Shown in pieces: positions 32,442 to 42,605 of a stretch of DNA of 64,000 nucleotides; position 1 is the stretch's first letter, and each line of letters starts with the position of its first letter. The stretch is from Chryseolinea lacunae. GTDB lineage: Bacteria; Bacteroidota; Bacteroidia; Cytophagales; Cyclobacteriaceae. Location: contig NZ_JAERRB010000004.1 in NCBI RefSeq assembly GCF_016735595.1, positions 574,716 through 638,715 of the forward strand, given 5' to 3'. The notes beneath the pieces were generated by a model. The model worked only from the letters and a program-made list of their open reading frames with translations. It searched no databases and had not been told where the DNA came from. The position numbers and the translations under genes are program-made.

Positions 32442-34173
32442 TTAGGCTTTAGGGGCTTCGAGCATCACGTCTGCAACGCCGGCGCCGGCAGGCACCATGG
32501 GAAACACGTTGTCTTCTTTTCCAACCACCACTTCCAGGAAGTAGGGGGTTTCTGCAGCCAGCATTTCTTTGATGGCACCTTGCAGATCGTCGCGCACTTC
32601 CACTTTGCGGGCGGGGATGCTATAGGCTTCGGCCAACTTCACAAAGTCGGGGTTTTGCATTTCGGTGAACGAATAGCGCTTGCCGTGGAACAGCTGTTGC
32701 CACTGGCGCACCATGCCCAGGAAGTTGTTGTTCAACACCACAATCTTTACGGGGATTTTATATTGCATGATGGTGCCCAATTCTTGCACAGTCATCTGAT
32801 AGCCACCGTCGCCAATCACGGCAATCACTTGCTTTTCGGGTCTTCCTAATTTTGCTCCCATAGCAGCGGGCAAGGCAAAGCCCATGGTGCCGGCACCGCC
32901 CGAGGTGACGTTGGTGCGGGGCTCTTTGTATTTGTAGTAGCGCGAGGTGGTCATTTGATGCTGGCCCACGTCGGTTACCACCACCGCTTCGCCATGGGTG
33001 AAGTTGGAGAGGTGGTTGATCACTTCGGCCATGGTGAGCTTTTCGCTTACGGGGTAGAATTCTTTGGTGATGACTTTTTCGTATTCTTCGTCGTTCAGCT
33101 TTTTGAAGCTGGCAATCCACGCGCTGTGGTTTCCGGCGTTGCACTTGCCCACCAACGCGGCGAGGCCTTCTTTGGCATCGGCATGAATGGCCACATCGGC
33201 TTTGATGATCTTGTTGATTTCGGCTTTGTCAATTTCGAGGTGAACCACTTTGGCCTGGCGTGCATATTTGCTCACGTTGCCCGTTACGCGGTCGTCGAAG
33301 CGCATGCCCACGGCGATCAGCACATCACATTCGTTGGTGTTCACGTTGGGGCCATAGTTGCCGTGCATGCCCAGGTAGCCCACATAGTTGGGATGGTCGG
33401 AAGGAAACGCGCCGAGGCCGAGCAACGTGCTGGCTACGGGAATTCCCGTTTTCTCCGAAAAAGCGATTAGTTCTTCAGAAGCACCCGACAACAAAATGCC
33501 CTGGCCAGCCAGGATGTAGGGACGCTTGGCACTGTTGATCAATTCGGCAGCTGCTTCCACCTGTGGCATTTGCAGCACAGGCTTTGGCTTGTAGGTGCGA
33601 ATGTTTTCACACTTTGTGTACTCCGCCTCTTCAATCATTTCGTTTTGTGCATTCTTGGTGATGTCGACCAACACGGGGCCGGGACGGCCGGTGCTGGCGA
33701 TATAGAACGCGCGGGCCACGGCGGGGGCAATGTCTTTTGCTTCGGTCACCTGAATGTTCCACTTGGTCACGGGAATGGTGGTGTTCACCACGTCCGTTTC
33801 CTGGAAGGCATCGGTTCCCAGCAGGTGCGCAAACACCTGACCGGTGATGCACACCAGGGGAGTGGAGTCGATGAGGGCATCGGCCAAACCGGTCACCAGG
33901 TTGGTGGCGCCTGGGCCCGAGGTGGCAAACACCACACCGGTTCTTCCCGACACACGGGCAAAACCTTGTGCCGCATGAATGGCCCCTTGCTCGTGACGCA
34001 CCAGAATGTGGTTGAGTCTGTCGGCAAAATGATAGAGCGCATCATACACGGGCATGATGGCCCCGCCGGGATAGCCGAAGATCACATCCACGCCTTCTTC
34101 CACGAGGCTGCGAAGCAACACTTCGGAGCCGGTTATCTTCTGTTTCGCCGGCGTGTCAACGCCCGCGGTGGGT

Positions 34174-34199
<26 letters not shown>
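32442..34199 (-). CDS. ilvB: Acetolactate synthase large subunit
   Basis: 585 aa. ThDP-enzyme architecture: N-terminal domain [23 protein letters not shown] with the catalytic glutamate in [20 protein letters not shown]; central domain [21 protein letters not shown]-terminal ThDP site [20 protein letters not shown] then [15 protein letters not shown], with GDG...NN as the diphosphate and Mg site. It condenses pyruvate with pyruvate or 2-oxobutanoate. Its start overlaps the end of ilvD by 26 bases, so the genes are co-translated. Confidence 0.95.
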
Positions 34200-35853
<1,654 letters not shown>

Positions 35854-35951
35854 AATCTATTTGCGTTTAAAAAGTGAGATTCAAAATAACGAGGGGTGAA
35901 GTTTGTTTGGTGGAACGCACTTCACTTCCCCGAACATCTATCTGGTTGTAG

Positions 35952-36839
35952 TTAGATGATGACGTAGCTGAAGGACTTTTCGAGCACCTGGCACTTGTAG
36001 GCTTCCTGAACCGTGGCGCCCAGGCTTTCATACCATTCTTTTTTGAAGGGCTTGGCGTCGATCGATTCAATGCCGGCAATTTCGGCGGCAGTGCCACACA
36101 GGAATGCGCTGTCGGCGCTATCGAGTTCTTCGGGTTTGATAGGTCTTTCTTTCACGGGAATGTCGAGCTCGCGGCAAATGTTGATCACGGTTTGACGTGT
36201 GATGCCGGGCAGGATGTGGCCCAGGGGTGGCGTGTAGAGCACACCGTTTTTTTCGATGAAGATGTTGGCGCCGGGCGCTTCGGCCACGTTGCCTTCCATG
36301 TCAAGCATCAGGGCTTCGTCGTAGCCTCTCACCTTGGCTTCGCTGGTGGCGAGGATCGAGTTGACATAGTGGCCGGTCACCTTCGCTTCCATTTTCAGGG
36401 AGTTGGGGTTGGGGCGCTGATAGGACGACACACAGAGCTTCAGTTGTTTGTCGCCATGATATTTGTCCCACTCCCAGGCACACATCATCAGAAACACATC
36501 CTGAGGTTGTGTGAGGGTCATGTTGGGGCCGCAATACACGAGGGGGCGGATGTAGCTGTCCGAAAGGTTGTTTCGTTCGAGGAGCTGGTAGGCGATCTGG
36601 GTCAGCTCTTCGGTTTCGTACTGGAAGGGGATGCCCACCAGTGCGCAGCTTTTCCGGAGACGTTCGAAGTGCTCATAGGCCTTGAAGATCTTCGTTCCGT
36701 TTTGTGTCTGGTAAGCCCGGATGCCTTCAAACGCTCCGAAGCCATAGTGTAGCGTCTGGCTGTAGAGGTCAGTATGCGCATCAACCGCTTTAATGAACTT
36801 ACCATTCAAAAAAAGGATCGTCTCTTTCGTGTAGTACAT
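35952..36839 (-). CDS. ilvE: Branched-chain amino acid aminotransferase
   Basis: 295 aa. Fold type IV aminotransferase with FLNGKFIKAVDAHTDLYSQT at the start, LHYGFGAFEGIRAYQTQNGT, and the PLP-lysine region MEAKVTGHYVNSILATSEAK. Further on, the DMEGNVAEAPGANIFIEKNG motif and GITRQTVINICRELDIPVKE complete the family pattern. It transfers the amino group to the branched 2-oxo acids as the last step. It is the first structural gene behind the attenuator; ATG at 36839. Confidence 0.95.
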   Translation of the reverse strand: MYYTKETILFLNGKFIKAVDAHTDLYSQTLHYGFGAFEGIRAYQTQNGTKIFKAYEHFERLRKSCALVGIPFQYETEELTQIAYQLLERNNLSDSYIRPLVYCGPNMTLTQPQDVFLMMCAWEWDKYHGDKQLKLCVSSYQRPNPNSLKMEAKVTGHYVNSILATSEAKVRGYDEALMLDMEGNVAEAPGANIFIEKNGVLYTPPLGHILPGITRQTVINICRELDIPVKERPIKPEELDSADSAFLCGTAAEIAGIESIDAKPFKKEWYESLGATVQEAYKCQVLEKSFSYVII

Positions 36840-36877
36840 ATAACAATTGTTAGTTTGTTTTAGCCTATATAAAACAA

Positions 36878-36904
36878 AACCGCCCCGAGGCTATCGGGGC
36901 GGTT
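36878..36904 (-). terminator. Attenuator (rho-independent terminator) in the ilv leader
   Basis: AACCGCCCCGA and TCGGGGCGGTT pair perfectly over 11 bases with a 5-base loop, followed on the minus strand by a T-rich run (TTTTGTTTT). It lies after the leader peptide's stop and 39 bases before ilvE. Its first arm contains CGCCCC, which is complementary to GGGGCG at the end of the leader coding region, giving an alternative antiterminator pairing. Confidence 0.85.
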
Positions 36905-36926
36905 CGTGAAGTTTTTCGTTATAACG

Positions 36927-37049
36927 CTATATCACCATCGCCCCTGCGGGTTTGAGAATCACGACCACGACTAGCACAAGCACAGACAGCACGTTCATGA
37001 GCCCGTTGGGGATCATTTTGCGTTCTGCTGTTTGGATTGTTTTCAACAT
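36927..37049 (-). CDS. ilvL: ilv leader peptide (branched-chain amino acid attenuator)
   Basis: A 40-codon frame from the ATG at 37049 to TAG at 36927. Its last third reads NVLSVLVLVVVVILKPAG: ten of eleven residues from 21 to 31 other than Ser22 are Val, Leu or Ile. It is followed by an intrinsic terminator and then ilvE. This is the arrangement of ribosome-mediated attenuation known from ilvGMEDA and ilvBN in enterobacteria: stalling at hungry Val, Leu or Ile codons prevents terminator formation. The gene is too short for normal gene finders. Translation is inferred from composition and position; the assignment is strong as a hypothesis. Confidence 0.8.
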   Translation of the reverse strand: MLKTIQTAERKMIPNGLMNVLSVLVLVVVVILKPAGAMVI

Positions 37050-37358
37050 ATAATTTTGTGCGAGTACAATTGTCACAAATTATCGAGTAACGTTCAAGTG
37101 ATTTGACGAAAATATTTGAAATTTCATCAAATAACGAATGTTAGCTACTGCATACGGGTGTTAGTTAAGCGAGGCTACACGCCTTCGATGTCACTGATTT
37201 TTGCTCTGTAAACACACCGTTTTTCTAAACAAAAATCGTGAACACAACGGCTTCATTTTTTTCTTCGTTTCCGAAACACACATCATTCAAAATGATGAAG
37301 CCATGCACTGAATTTCAGCATCAAAAAAATGAACGTCGTGAGCATCTATACGCAAACA
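37050..37358. other. Gene-free interval with the ilv promoter region
   Basis: No convincing coding frame is present. The AT-rich part next to the leader (37050-37140) must hold the ilv promoter on the minus strand; no full -33/-7 pair could be assigned with confidence. The rest of the interval carries nothing recognisable up to the terminator of the aminotransferase gene. Confidence 0.5.
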
Positions 37359-37385
37359 CAAAGGCCTCCGTTGTGGAGGCCTTTG
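37359..37385 (-). terminator. Rho-independent terminator after the aminotransferase gene
   Basis: CAAAGGCCTCC and GGAGGCCTTTG form a perfect 11-bp stem around a 5-base loop, 28 bases downstream of the minus-strand aminotransferase stop at 37414. A T-rich run follows on the minus strand (TGTGTTTG). A run of T also follows on the plus strand, so it could act in both directions. Confidence 0.78.
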
Positions 37386-37413
37386 CATGGGTTATTATTT
37401 TTTTTCTGAAGCG

Positions 37414-38733
37414 TTATTTCAAATACTCCACAATGGCATCGCGCACACTGGTGAACGTGCGAATCAAAATCTCTTCATCTTCCTCCAGCAACGTGACCCG
37501 GAAACCTTGCAGCTCCGAAGCAAACGAAGAGATGGGCACCACGCAAACACCTTTCGCGGCCAGCAGGTAATACACAAAACGTTTGTCGAGGGCGATGTCG
37601 TGTCGTGGCGATCCGTCGGGGTTGTTCACCCAGCCTTCTACCAGCGATTTGATGTTGGCGTCGGCAATGGCCAGCGACTGTGTGGGCTTCAGGCTGCCTT
37701 CGCGGAAAATGATGGTGTTATAGAACGCACCAAACGTTTCGTTGAACGTGAGCTGGGGCACTGTGCCCAGAATGTCGGATATGATCTTGCTGCGACGGCC
37801 AATGTTGGCGTTGGTTTGTTCGCGATAGTGTTTGAAGCGCGCATCGCCGAATATTTTCGGAATGGCCAGCTGGGGCAACTTGGTGGAGCACACCTCGATC
37901 ATCTTGGCATTGTCGAGCGCCTGGCAGAAGCGGTTAAAGTCTTCGTCTTTGTCGCGGTTGTAGTATTCCATCCAGCCGCAGCGCGAGCCGGGCCAGGGCA
38001 ATTCTTTCGAGATGCCCTTCATGGAAATGCCCGGCACATCGCCGATAATCTCCGCCAGCGCATGGGCGCGCGCGCCGTTGTAGGTGATGTTGATATAGAT
38101 TTCGTCGGCCAGCAAAAAGAGGTTGAACTCTTTGGCAATGGCCACAATGCGTTGCAGAATTTCCAACGGATAGACCATGCCCGTTGGGTTGTCGGGGTTG
38201 ATGATGAGGATACCCACCACGTTGGGATTGTATTTCACCTTGTTGTAGAGATCGTCCAGGTCTGGATACCACTTGTTGTTGGGATCGAGCTTGTAGGTGA
38301 GGGGTTCGTGCGCAGCGTGTGCCGCCTCGGCGCTGGAGTGCGTGGAGTAGGCCGGCGTGGGCCCGATGACCCTCGACGTGCGCGATATGAACTGATAGGC
38401 TTTCGAAATGGCATCGCCAAGACCGTTGAAGAAACAGATGTCTTCGGCCGTGATCTGCACGCCGTTCATGGCGTTTGTTTGGCGCGCCAGAAACTCGCGT
38501 GTTTCCAGCATGCCCTTTGACGGACAATAGCTGTAGGTGTCGTCCTGCTTCATGAGGTCGGCAATGATGTCTTTGATCCACTGCGGAAGTTTGTGGTGCT
38601 TCTGAATGGGATCGCCGATGTTTTCCCACGAAATGGCCACGCCCAGCTTCTTTAACAGATCGGCTTTCTTCACAATCTCGCGGATCTCGTAGCTAAGCTC
38701 TTTAGCCCCTTCGCTCAATAACTTTTGTCGCAT
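37414..38733 (-). CDS. PLP-dependent class I/II aminotransferase
   Basis: 439 aa. Fold type I features: the PLP pocket ICFFNGLGDAISKAYQFI, IIINPDNPTGMVYPLE (substrate carboxylate region), LLADEIYINITYN (Asp and Tyr contacting PLP) and SMKGISKELPWPGSRCGW, where Lys in GISKEL is the PLP lysine and Arg in GSRCGW binds phosphate. These resemble alanine-type (AlaA/AspC-like) aminotransferases. The unusual length over 400 and the N-terminal 'LSYEIREIVKKADLLKKLG' put it with the Bacteroidota alanine/valine-type group. It sits alone with a terminator. Substrate preference is not visible. Confidence 0.88.
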   Translation of the reverse strand: MRQKLLSEGAKELSYEIREIVKKADLLKKLGVAISWENIGDPIQKHHKLPQWIKDIIADLMKQDDTYSYCPSKGMLETREFLARQTNAMNGVQITAEDICFFNGLGDAISKAYQFISRTSRVIGPTPAYSTHSSAEAAHAAHEPLTYKLDPNNKWYPDLDDLYNKVKYNPNVVGILIINPDNPTGMVYPLEILQRIVAIAKEFNLFLLADEIYINITYNGARAHALAEIIGDVPGISMKGISKELPWPGSRCGWMEYYNRDKDEDFNRFCQALDNAKMIEVCSTKLPQLAIPKIFGDARFKHYREQTNANIGRRSKIISDILGTVPQLTFNETFGAFYNTIIFREGSLKPTQSLAIADANIKSLVEGWVNNPDGSPRHDIALDKRFVYYLLAAKGVCVVPISSFASELQGFRVTLLEEDEEILIRTFTSVRDAIVEYLK

Positions 38734-38840
38734 AAAAAAATGTTCACGAAAAATTCTGCGCTAAAAGTAAACACTTGCAGCACAGGGATGAGAATGAATG
38801 TCAAAAAAAAATTACAATCACTAACGGTAGTAAGCAGCAC

Positions 38841-39830
38841 TCAGCTTCGCGCTTCCTGCAAGCCCCACACTTTATACTGTCGTCGCAGTGTGCTGTCGTC
38901 GGTGTAGCCCAGCAGCGAGGCAATCTCCTGTTTTTTCAGTTTGCTGTTCAGCATTTCGGTGGCCAGCTCTTTGCGCAGCTGGTGGGCCAGCGCGCGATAG
39001 GAGGTGCCTTCGTCGGTGAGCTTGCGTTGCAGCGTGCGTGGTGTTAGCGTGAGGTGTGATGCCATTATTTCAAGCGCGGGCACCTGCCCGTTGAAGTCGA
39101 AGAGGAAGAGACTTCTTATTTTTTCGGAGAGTGTTTTTTCTTTCGAAAGATCGTTTTGCTTTTTCACCAGCATGGCATTGAAGAGCGCAAACAGCGACCG
39201 GTCGTAGCTGATGATGGGCATGCGATAGTGCTCTTTGGTGATGGTGATGCAATTGCGCGCCGCACCAAACTTCACCGGCGCATGCAACACGCGCTCATAT
39301 TCTTCGGGCGCGCGTTTGCTATAGGTTAGTTCCACCGCCACGGGGCGAATGGTTTTGCCCGTGAGGCGACTCAGCTGCATGGTGAACGACGACGTTGACA
39401 CTTCTACTGCCTGCCGCGCGCTCTCTGCATATTTGGTTTCATAGAGCGGATGCGGTTCAAAACAAATGTGCACCAGGTCGTCGCTAAACGCGAGGTTGTA
39501 TTTGAAAATGGAACTGATGGTGTTGTTGAACTTCACTATGGTGTTGAGCGTGTCTTCTATGGTCTGGCAACTTTGCGACAGAAAGCCCAGCATGCCAAAG
39601 GCCGACGCGCCAATGTGCTGACCAATGTGCAGGCCCAGTTGTTCATCGCCCGTCATCTCTACGGCGGGCACCCAAAAGGCGGCGGCCGTTTCCCAGTCCA
39701 CATGTTTTTCGGCGTCGGTGAGCAGGCGGGGGTCAATGCCCATGCGTTCGCAGAGGGCGTTGAGGCTGGCACCGTGCGACACGGCGCCATAGATAAGGTC
39801 TCGCATGATGGAGACTTGAACACTATACAT
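38841..39830 (-). CDS. AraC-family transcriptional regulator (arabinose-bd N-terminal domain)
   Basis: 329 aa from the ATG at 39830; the frame runs far upstream opposite the cytochrome gene, but that part is not protein-like. The N-terminal half (about 10-190: VSHGASLNALCERMGIDPRL, LGLHIGQHIGASAFGMLGFL) is the PF12625-like 'Arabinose_bd' domain of the OruR/ArgR type. The C-terminal AraC helix-turn-helix region is VPALEIMASHLTLTPRTLQR and EIASLLGYTDDSTLRRQYKV. It is divergent from the diheme cytochrome gene, 84 bases away, and probably regulates it. Confidence 0.87.
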   Translation of the reverse strand: MYSVQVSIMRDLIYGAVSHGASLNALCERMGIDPRLLTDAEKHVDWETAAAFWVPAVEMTGDEQLGLHIGQHIGASAFGMLGFLSQSCQTIEDTLNTIVKFNNTISSIFKYNLAFSDDLVHICFEPHPLYETKYAESARQAVEVSTSSFTMQLSRLTGKTIRPVAVELTYSKRAPEEYERVLHAPVKFGAARNCITITKEHYRMPIISYDRSLFALFNAMLVKKQNDLSKEKTLSEKIRSLFLFDFNGQVPALEIMASHLTLTPRTLQRKLTDEGTSYRALAHQLRKELATEMLNSKLKKQEIASLLGYTDDSTLRRQYKVWGLQEARS

Positions 39831-39914
39831 GGCGTGAGAGGGTTTGAGATTGTCGCCATTTACACGGATAAGGATGGGCCCGGGTTTCGTGTCAATACAA
39901 AAAGTGAAAACCCC

Positions 39915-40877
39915 ATGAAACGATTTCTCAAAATTGTCGCCCTCCTTGTTGGCTGCCTGCTGGCCTTCATCGTCTATGTGCAGCTCACCTACAACCGGAA
40001 ATTTACGGCGCCCCCCACGGGCATCACCGCCCGCACCGACTCGGCCAGCATTGCCCGCGGCCGCTACATTGTGAAAGGCCCGGCCCACTGCTGGACATGC
40101 CATGCTCCCAAAACAACAGCACTGAAAGCAGGGATGCATCCCAGCGAACGCGACATGATGGGCGGCGTGGAATTTAAAACACCCGTGGCCACCTTCTACA
40201 CACCCAACATCACACCCGACAAAGAAACCGGCATTGGCCGCTTCACCGATGACCAGGTGGCACGCGCCATCCGCTATGGCGTGAACCACAGCAATGATGC
40301 ACTGGCGCCCTTCATGATGTTTCAGTCTATGAACGACGAAGACCTCACGGCCGTGGTGTCGTATTTGCGCGCTACCAAACCCGTGCACAACGAAGTGCCC
40401 GCACGCGACCTCAACCTGCTGGGCAAAATTATTTCGCGCTTCATGCTTGAACCCAACCTTGCCCCCGAGGTGATGCCCGCCATTGCTCCCGACACCACCG
40501 CGCACTATGGCAACTACATTGTGGAGGCCATGGCCAACTGCCGCTCATGCCACACCAAGCGCGACAAAGCTTCGGGCAAATTTATTGGCGAGCCCTTTGC
40601 CGGCGGCAACGAAATGGAAAATGAAACCGAAAGCGGCGGCACGTTTGTGACCCCCAACCTCACCCCCGACTCAACCACCGGAAGAATTTACACGTGGACA
40701 TCCGAACAATTTGTGGCGCGCTTCAAACTCGGCCACGGCCCCGAAGGTAGCCACATGCCGTGGGAAGCCTACGCACAAATGACAGACAACGACCTGAAGG
40801 CGATCTACAAATTTTTGAAAACACTCACGCCCGTGCAAAACAAAGTGGAGCGCACGTTCATTCCGAAAGAAAACTGA
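39915..40877 (+). CDS. Membrane-anchored diheme cytochrome c
   Basis: 320 aa from the ATG at 39915. An N-terminal helix (FLKIVALLVGCLLAFIVYVQ) anchors it. Two c-type heme sites are visible: CWTCH in the first domain and CRSCH in the second, with PNITPDKETGIGRFTDDQVA and PNLTPDSTTGRIYTW as repeat-like phrases, so the protein is a duplication. The methionine ligand candidates lie in AYAQMT and MMFQSMN. It probably feeds electrons into the periplasmic chain, as in the cytochrome subunit of alcohol or aldehyde dehydrogenases. No dehydrogenase subunit gene is adjacent. Confidence 0.88.
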   Translation: MKRFLKIVALLVGCLLAFIVYVQLTYNRKFTAPPTGITARTDSASIARGRYIVKGPAHCWTCHAPKTTALKAGMHPSERDMMGGVEFKTPVATFYTPNITPDKETGIGRFTDDQVARAIRYGVNHSNDALAPFMMFQSMNDEDLTAVVSYLRATKPVHNEVPARDLNLLGKIISRFMLEPNLAPEVMPAIAPDTTAHYGNYIVEAMANCRSCHTKRDKASGKFIGEPFAGGNEMENETESGGTFVTPNLTPDSTTGRIYTWTSEQFVARFKLGHGPEGSHMPWEAYAQMTDNDLKAIYKFLKTLTPVQNKVERTFIPKEN

Positions 40878-41045
40878 TGGCGTTGAAAAGAGATTGATAA
40901 ACGTTTTTTGAAAGCGTGAACGTTGCAAAACAATCACGCCCTCCCGAAACGACAGCGAAGATAGTTGGTTGAATGCCGAGGACTTGAAACCTCCGGCGTG
41001 TGTACAAAATTCGCAAGGGGTTGATGAAGGTTGTACGGAAAGCAC

Positions 41046-41080
41046 GCCGGGGTTTTATTGCCCCGGCTTCTTCGTTTTTT
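41046..41080 (+). terminator. Rho-independent terminator
   Basis: GCCGGGG and CCCCGGC form a 7-bp perfect stem around TTTTATTG, followed after TTCTTCG by a run of six T on the plus strand. It lies 168 bases after the diheme cytochrome stop and 8 bases before the end of the opposing rlmD gene. The long distance from the cytochrome stop keeps confidence moderate; it could also be a bidirectional signal. Confidence 0.6.
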
Positions 41081-41087
41081 GTTGCGT

Positions 41088-42527
41088 TTAGTTTCTGCGC
41101 TCCAGGCGCACCACATCTTCTACATGCACCGTATGCGGAAACATATCTACCGGCTGCACTTTTGTGACATCATACAACTCCGACAAAATGCCCAGGTCGC
41201 GTGCTTGTGTGGCGGGGTTGCAGCTCACATAGACAATGCGTTGGGGAGCGGCCTTTAGCAACATGCGGCAAACATCTTCGTGCATGCCGGCGCGTGGCGG
41301 GTCCGTTATCACGGTGTCGGGGGTGCCGTGTTGGGCAAGGAAAGAATCTTTGAGCAGGTCTTTCATGTCGCCTGCATAGAAGTCGGTGTTGCCGATGTTG
41401 TTGATTTGTGAGTTCACCTTGGCATCTTCGATGGCCGCGGCCACATATTCGAGGCCCACTACTTTTTTGGCTTGGGCGGCCACAAAGTTGGCGATGGTGC
41501 CGGTGCCGGTATAGAGATCGTAGACCAGTTCGTCGCCTTTCAAATCGGCCATTTCCCAGGCCAGTTTGTAGAGTTGATAGGCCTGGTCTGAGTTGGTTTG
41601 ATAGAACGATTTTGGGCCCACTCTGAATTGCAACGTGCCGCTGCCGTCGGGCTTGGGCATGTGTTCGGTGATGTAGGGGTTGCCCTTCCAGCAAATGATG
41701 TCGAGGTCGTGAAAGGTGTCGTTTTTTTTGCCGTTGATGATGTAGTTGAACGACGTGATTTGCGGGAAGTCTTTTTCGAGACGGCGCAGAATTTTTTCGG
41801 TCCACTCCATCTTGTCGTAGGTCACCTGCAGAATGATCATGACCTCGCCGGTGTTGGCCGTGCGGATGGTGATGGTGCGGAGAAACCCAATTTGCTTGCG
41901 CAGATCGAAAAACGGAATGCCCACCTTGAGGGCTTCGTCTTTGATGGCGAGCCGAATGCCGTTGGAAGGATCGGGTTGAAGATGGCACTGGTTCACGTCG
42001 AACACCAGGTCGTATTTGCGGGGAATATGATAGCCCAGCGCCGGTTCGGGGGGCCAGCTTTCAGCAGGCGTTTCCTGCGCTTTTCTGTGCTCCATTTCTT
42101 CGCGCGTGAGCCACCGGTGTGCCGAAAATGTGTAGTCAAGTTTGTTGCGATAGAACCGTGTTTTGGCCGACGGCACAATGGGCAAAATGGGGGGCAGGGC
42201 CAATCCGCCAAGCCGCGTGAGGTTGTCGACCACCTGCTGTTGTTTGTATTGCAGCTGTGCTTCATATTGAATGTGCTGCCACGAGCAGCCGCCACACAGG
42301 CCAAAATGTTCGCAAAAAGGCTGGGCCCGGGTGGGCGACAGTTGTTTGATTGCCGTGACTTTGCCTTCCAGAAAGGAGCTTTTGATTTTTGTGAGCTGCA
42401 CGTCCACGGTGTCGCCGGGGGCGCCACCTTCCAAAAACACTACCAAACCGTTCAATCGCGAAACACATTTGCCCTCGGCGGCCATGGTTTCGACTACAAG
42501 ATTCTCTATTACGTCTCCTTTTTTCAT
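41088..42527 (-). CDS. rlmD: 23S rRNA (uracil-C5)-methyltransferase, RlmD-like
   Basis: 479 aa. The TRAM domain leads (about 1-60: IENLVVETMAAEGKCVSRLN). The [4Fe-4S] cysteines are seen in FCEHFGLCGGCSW. The SAM-binding DLYTGTGTIANFVAAQAKKV and the catalytic YVSCNPATQARD (nucleophile cysteine) mark the C-terminal methyltransferase. It methylates uracil 1939 of 23S rRNA, or a related position. Two cysteines of the cluster motif are in the first hairpin as expected. The gene is alone, convergent with nothing close by except the terminator. Confidence 0.92.
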   Translation of the reverse strand: MKKGDVIENLVVETMAAEGKCVSRLNGLVVFLEGGAPGDTVDVQLTKIKSSFLEGKVTAIKQLSPTRAQPFCEHFGLCGGCSWQHIQYEAQLQYKQQQVVDNLTRLGGLALPPILPIVPSAKTRFYRNKLDYTFSAHRWLTREEMEHRKAQETPAESWPPEPALGYHIPRKYDLVFDVNQCHLQPDPSNGIRLAIKDEALKVGIPFFDLRKQIGFLRTITIRTANTGEVMIILQVTYDKMEWTEKILRRLEKDFPQITSFNYIINGKKNDTFHDLDIICWKGNPYITEHMPKPDGSGTLQFRVGPKSFYQTNSDQAYQLYKLAWEMADLKGDELVYDLYTGTGTIANFVAAQAKKVVGLEYVAAAIEDAKVNSQINNIGNTDFYAGDMKDLLKDSFLAQHGTPDTVITDPPRAGMHEDVCRMLLKAAPQRIVYVSCNPATQARDLGILSELYDVTKVQPVDMFPHTVHVEDVVRLERRN

Positions 42528-42605
42528 CGGGTGGTCAAATTACGCAAAACAGGGGGTTTTCTGCTTCGGCCTTATTCTCTATATTTAATCTCTTTGGAGG
42601 AGACT

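Noticed and set aside
41598..42605. Long open frame upstream of and in frame with the T9SS-exported protein
   Set aside because: It lies opposite rlmD, has the arginine- and glycine-poor, phenylalanine- and valine-rich look of an antisense frame, and the signal peptide begins at 42606 behind a GGAGG.
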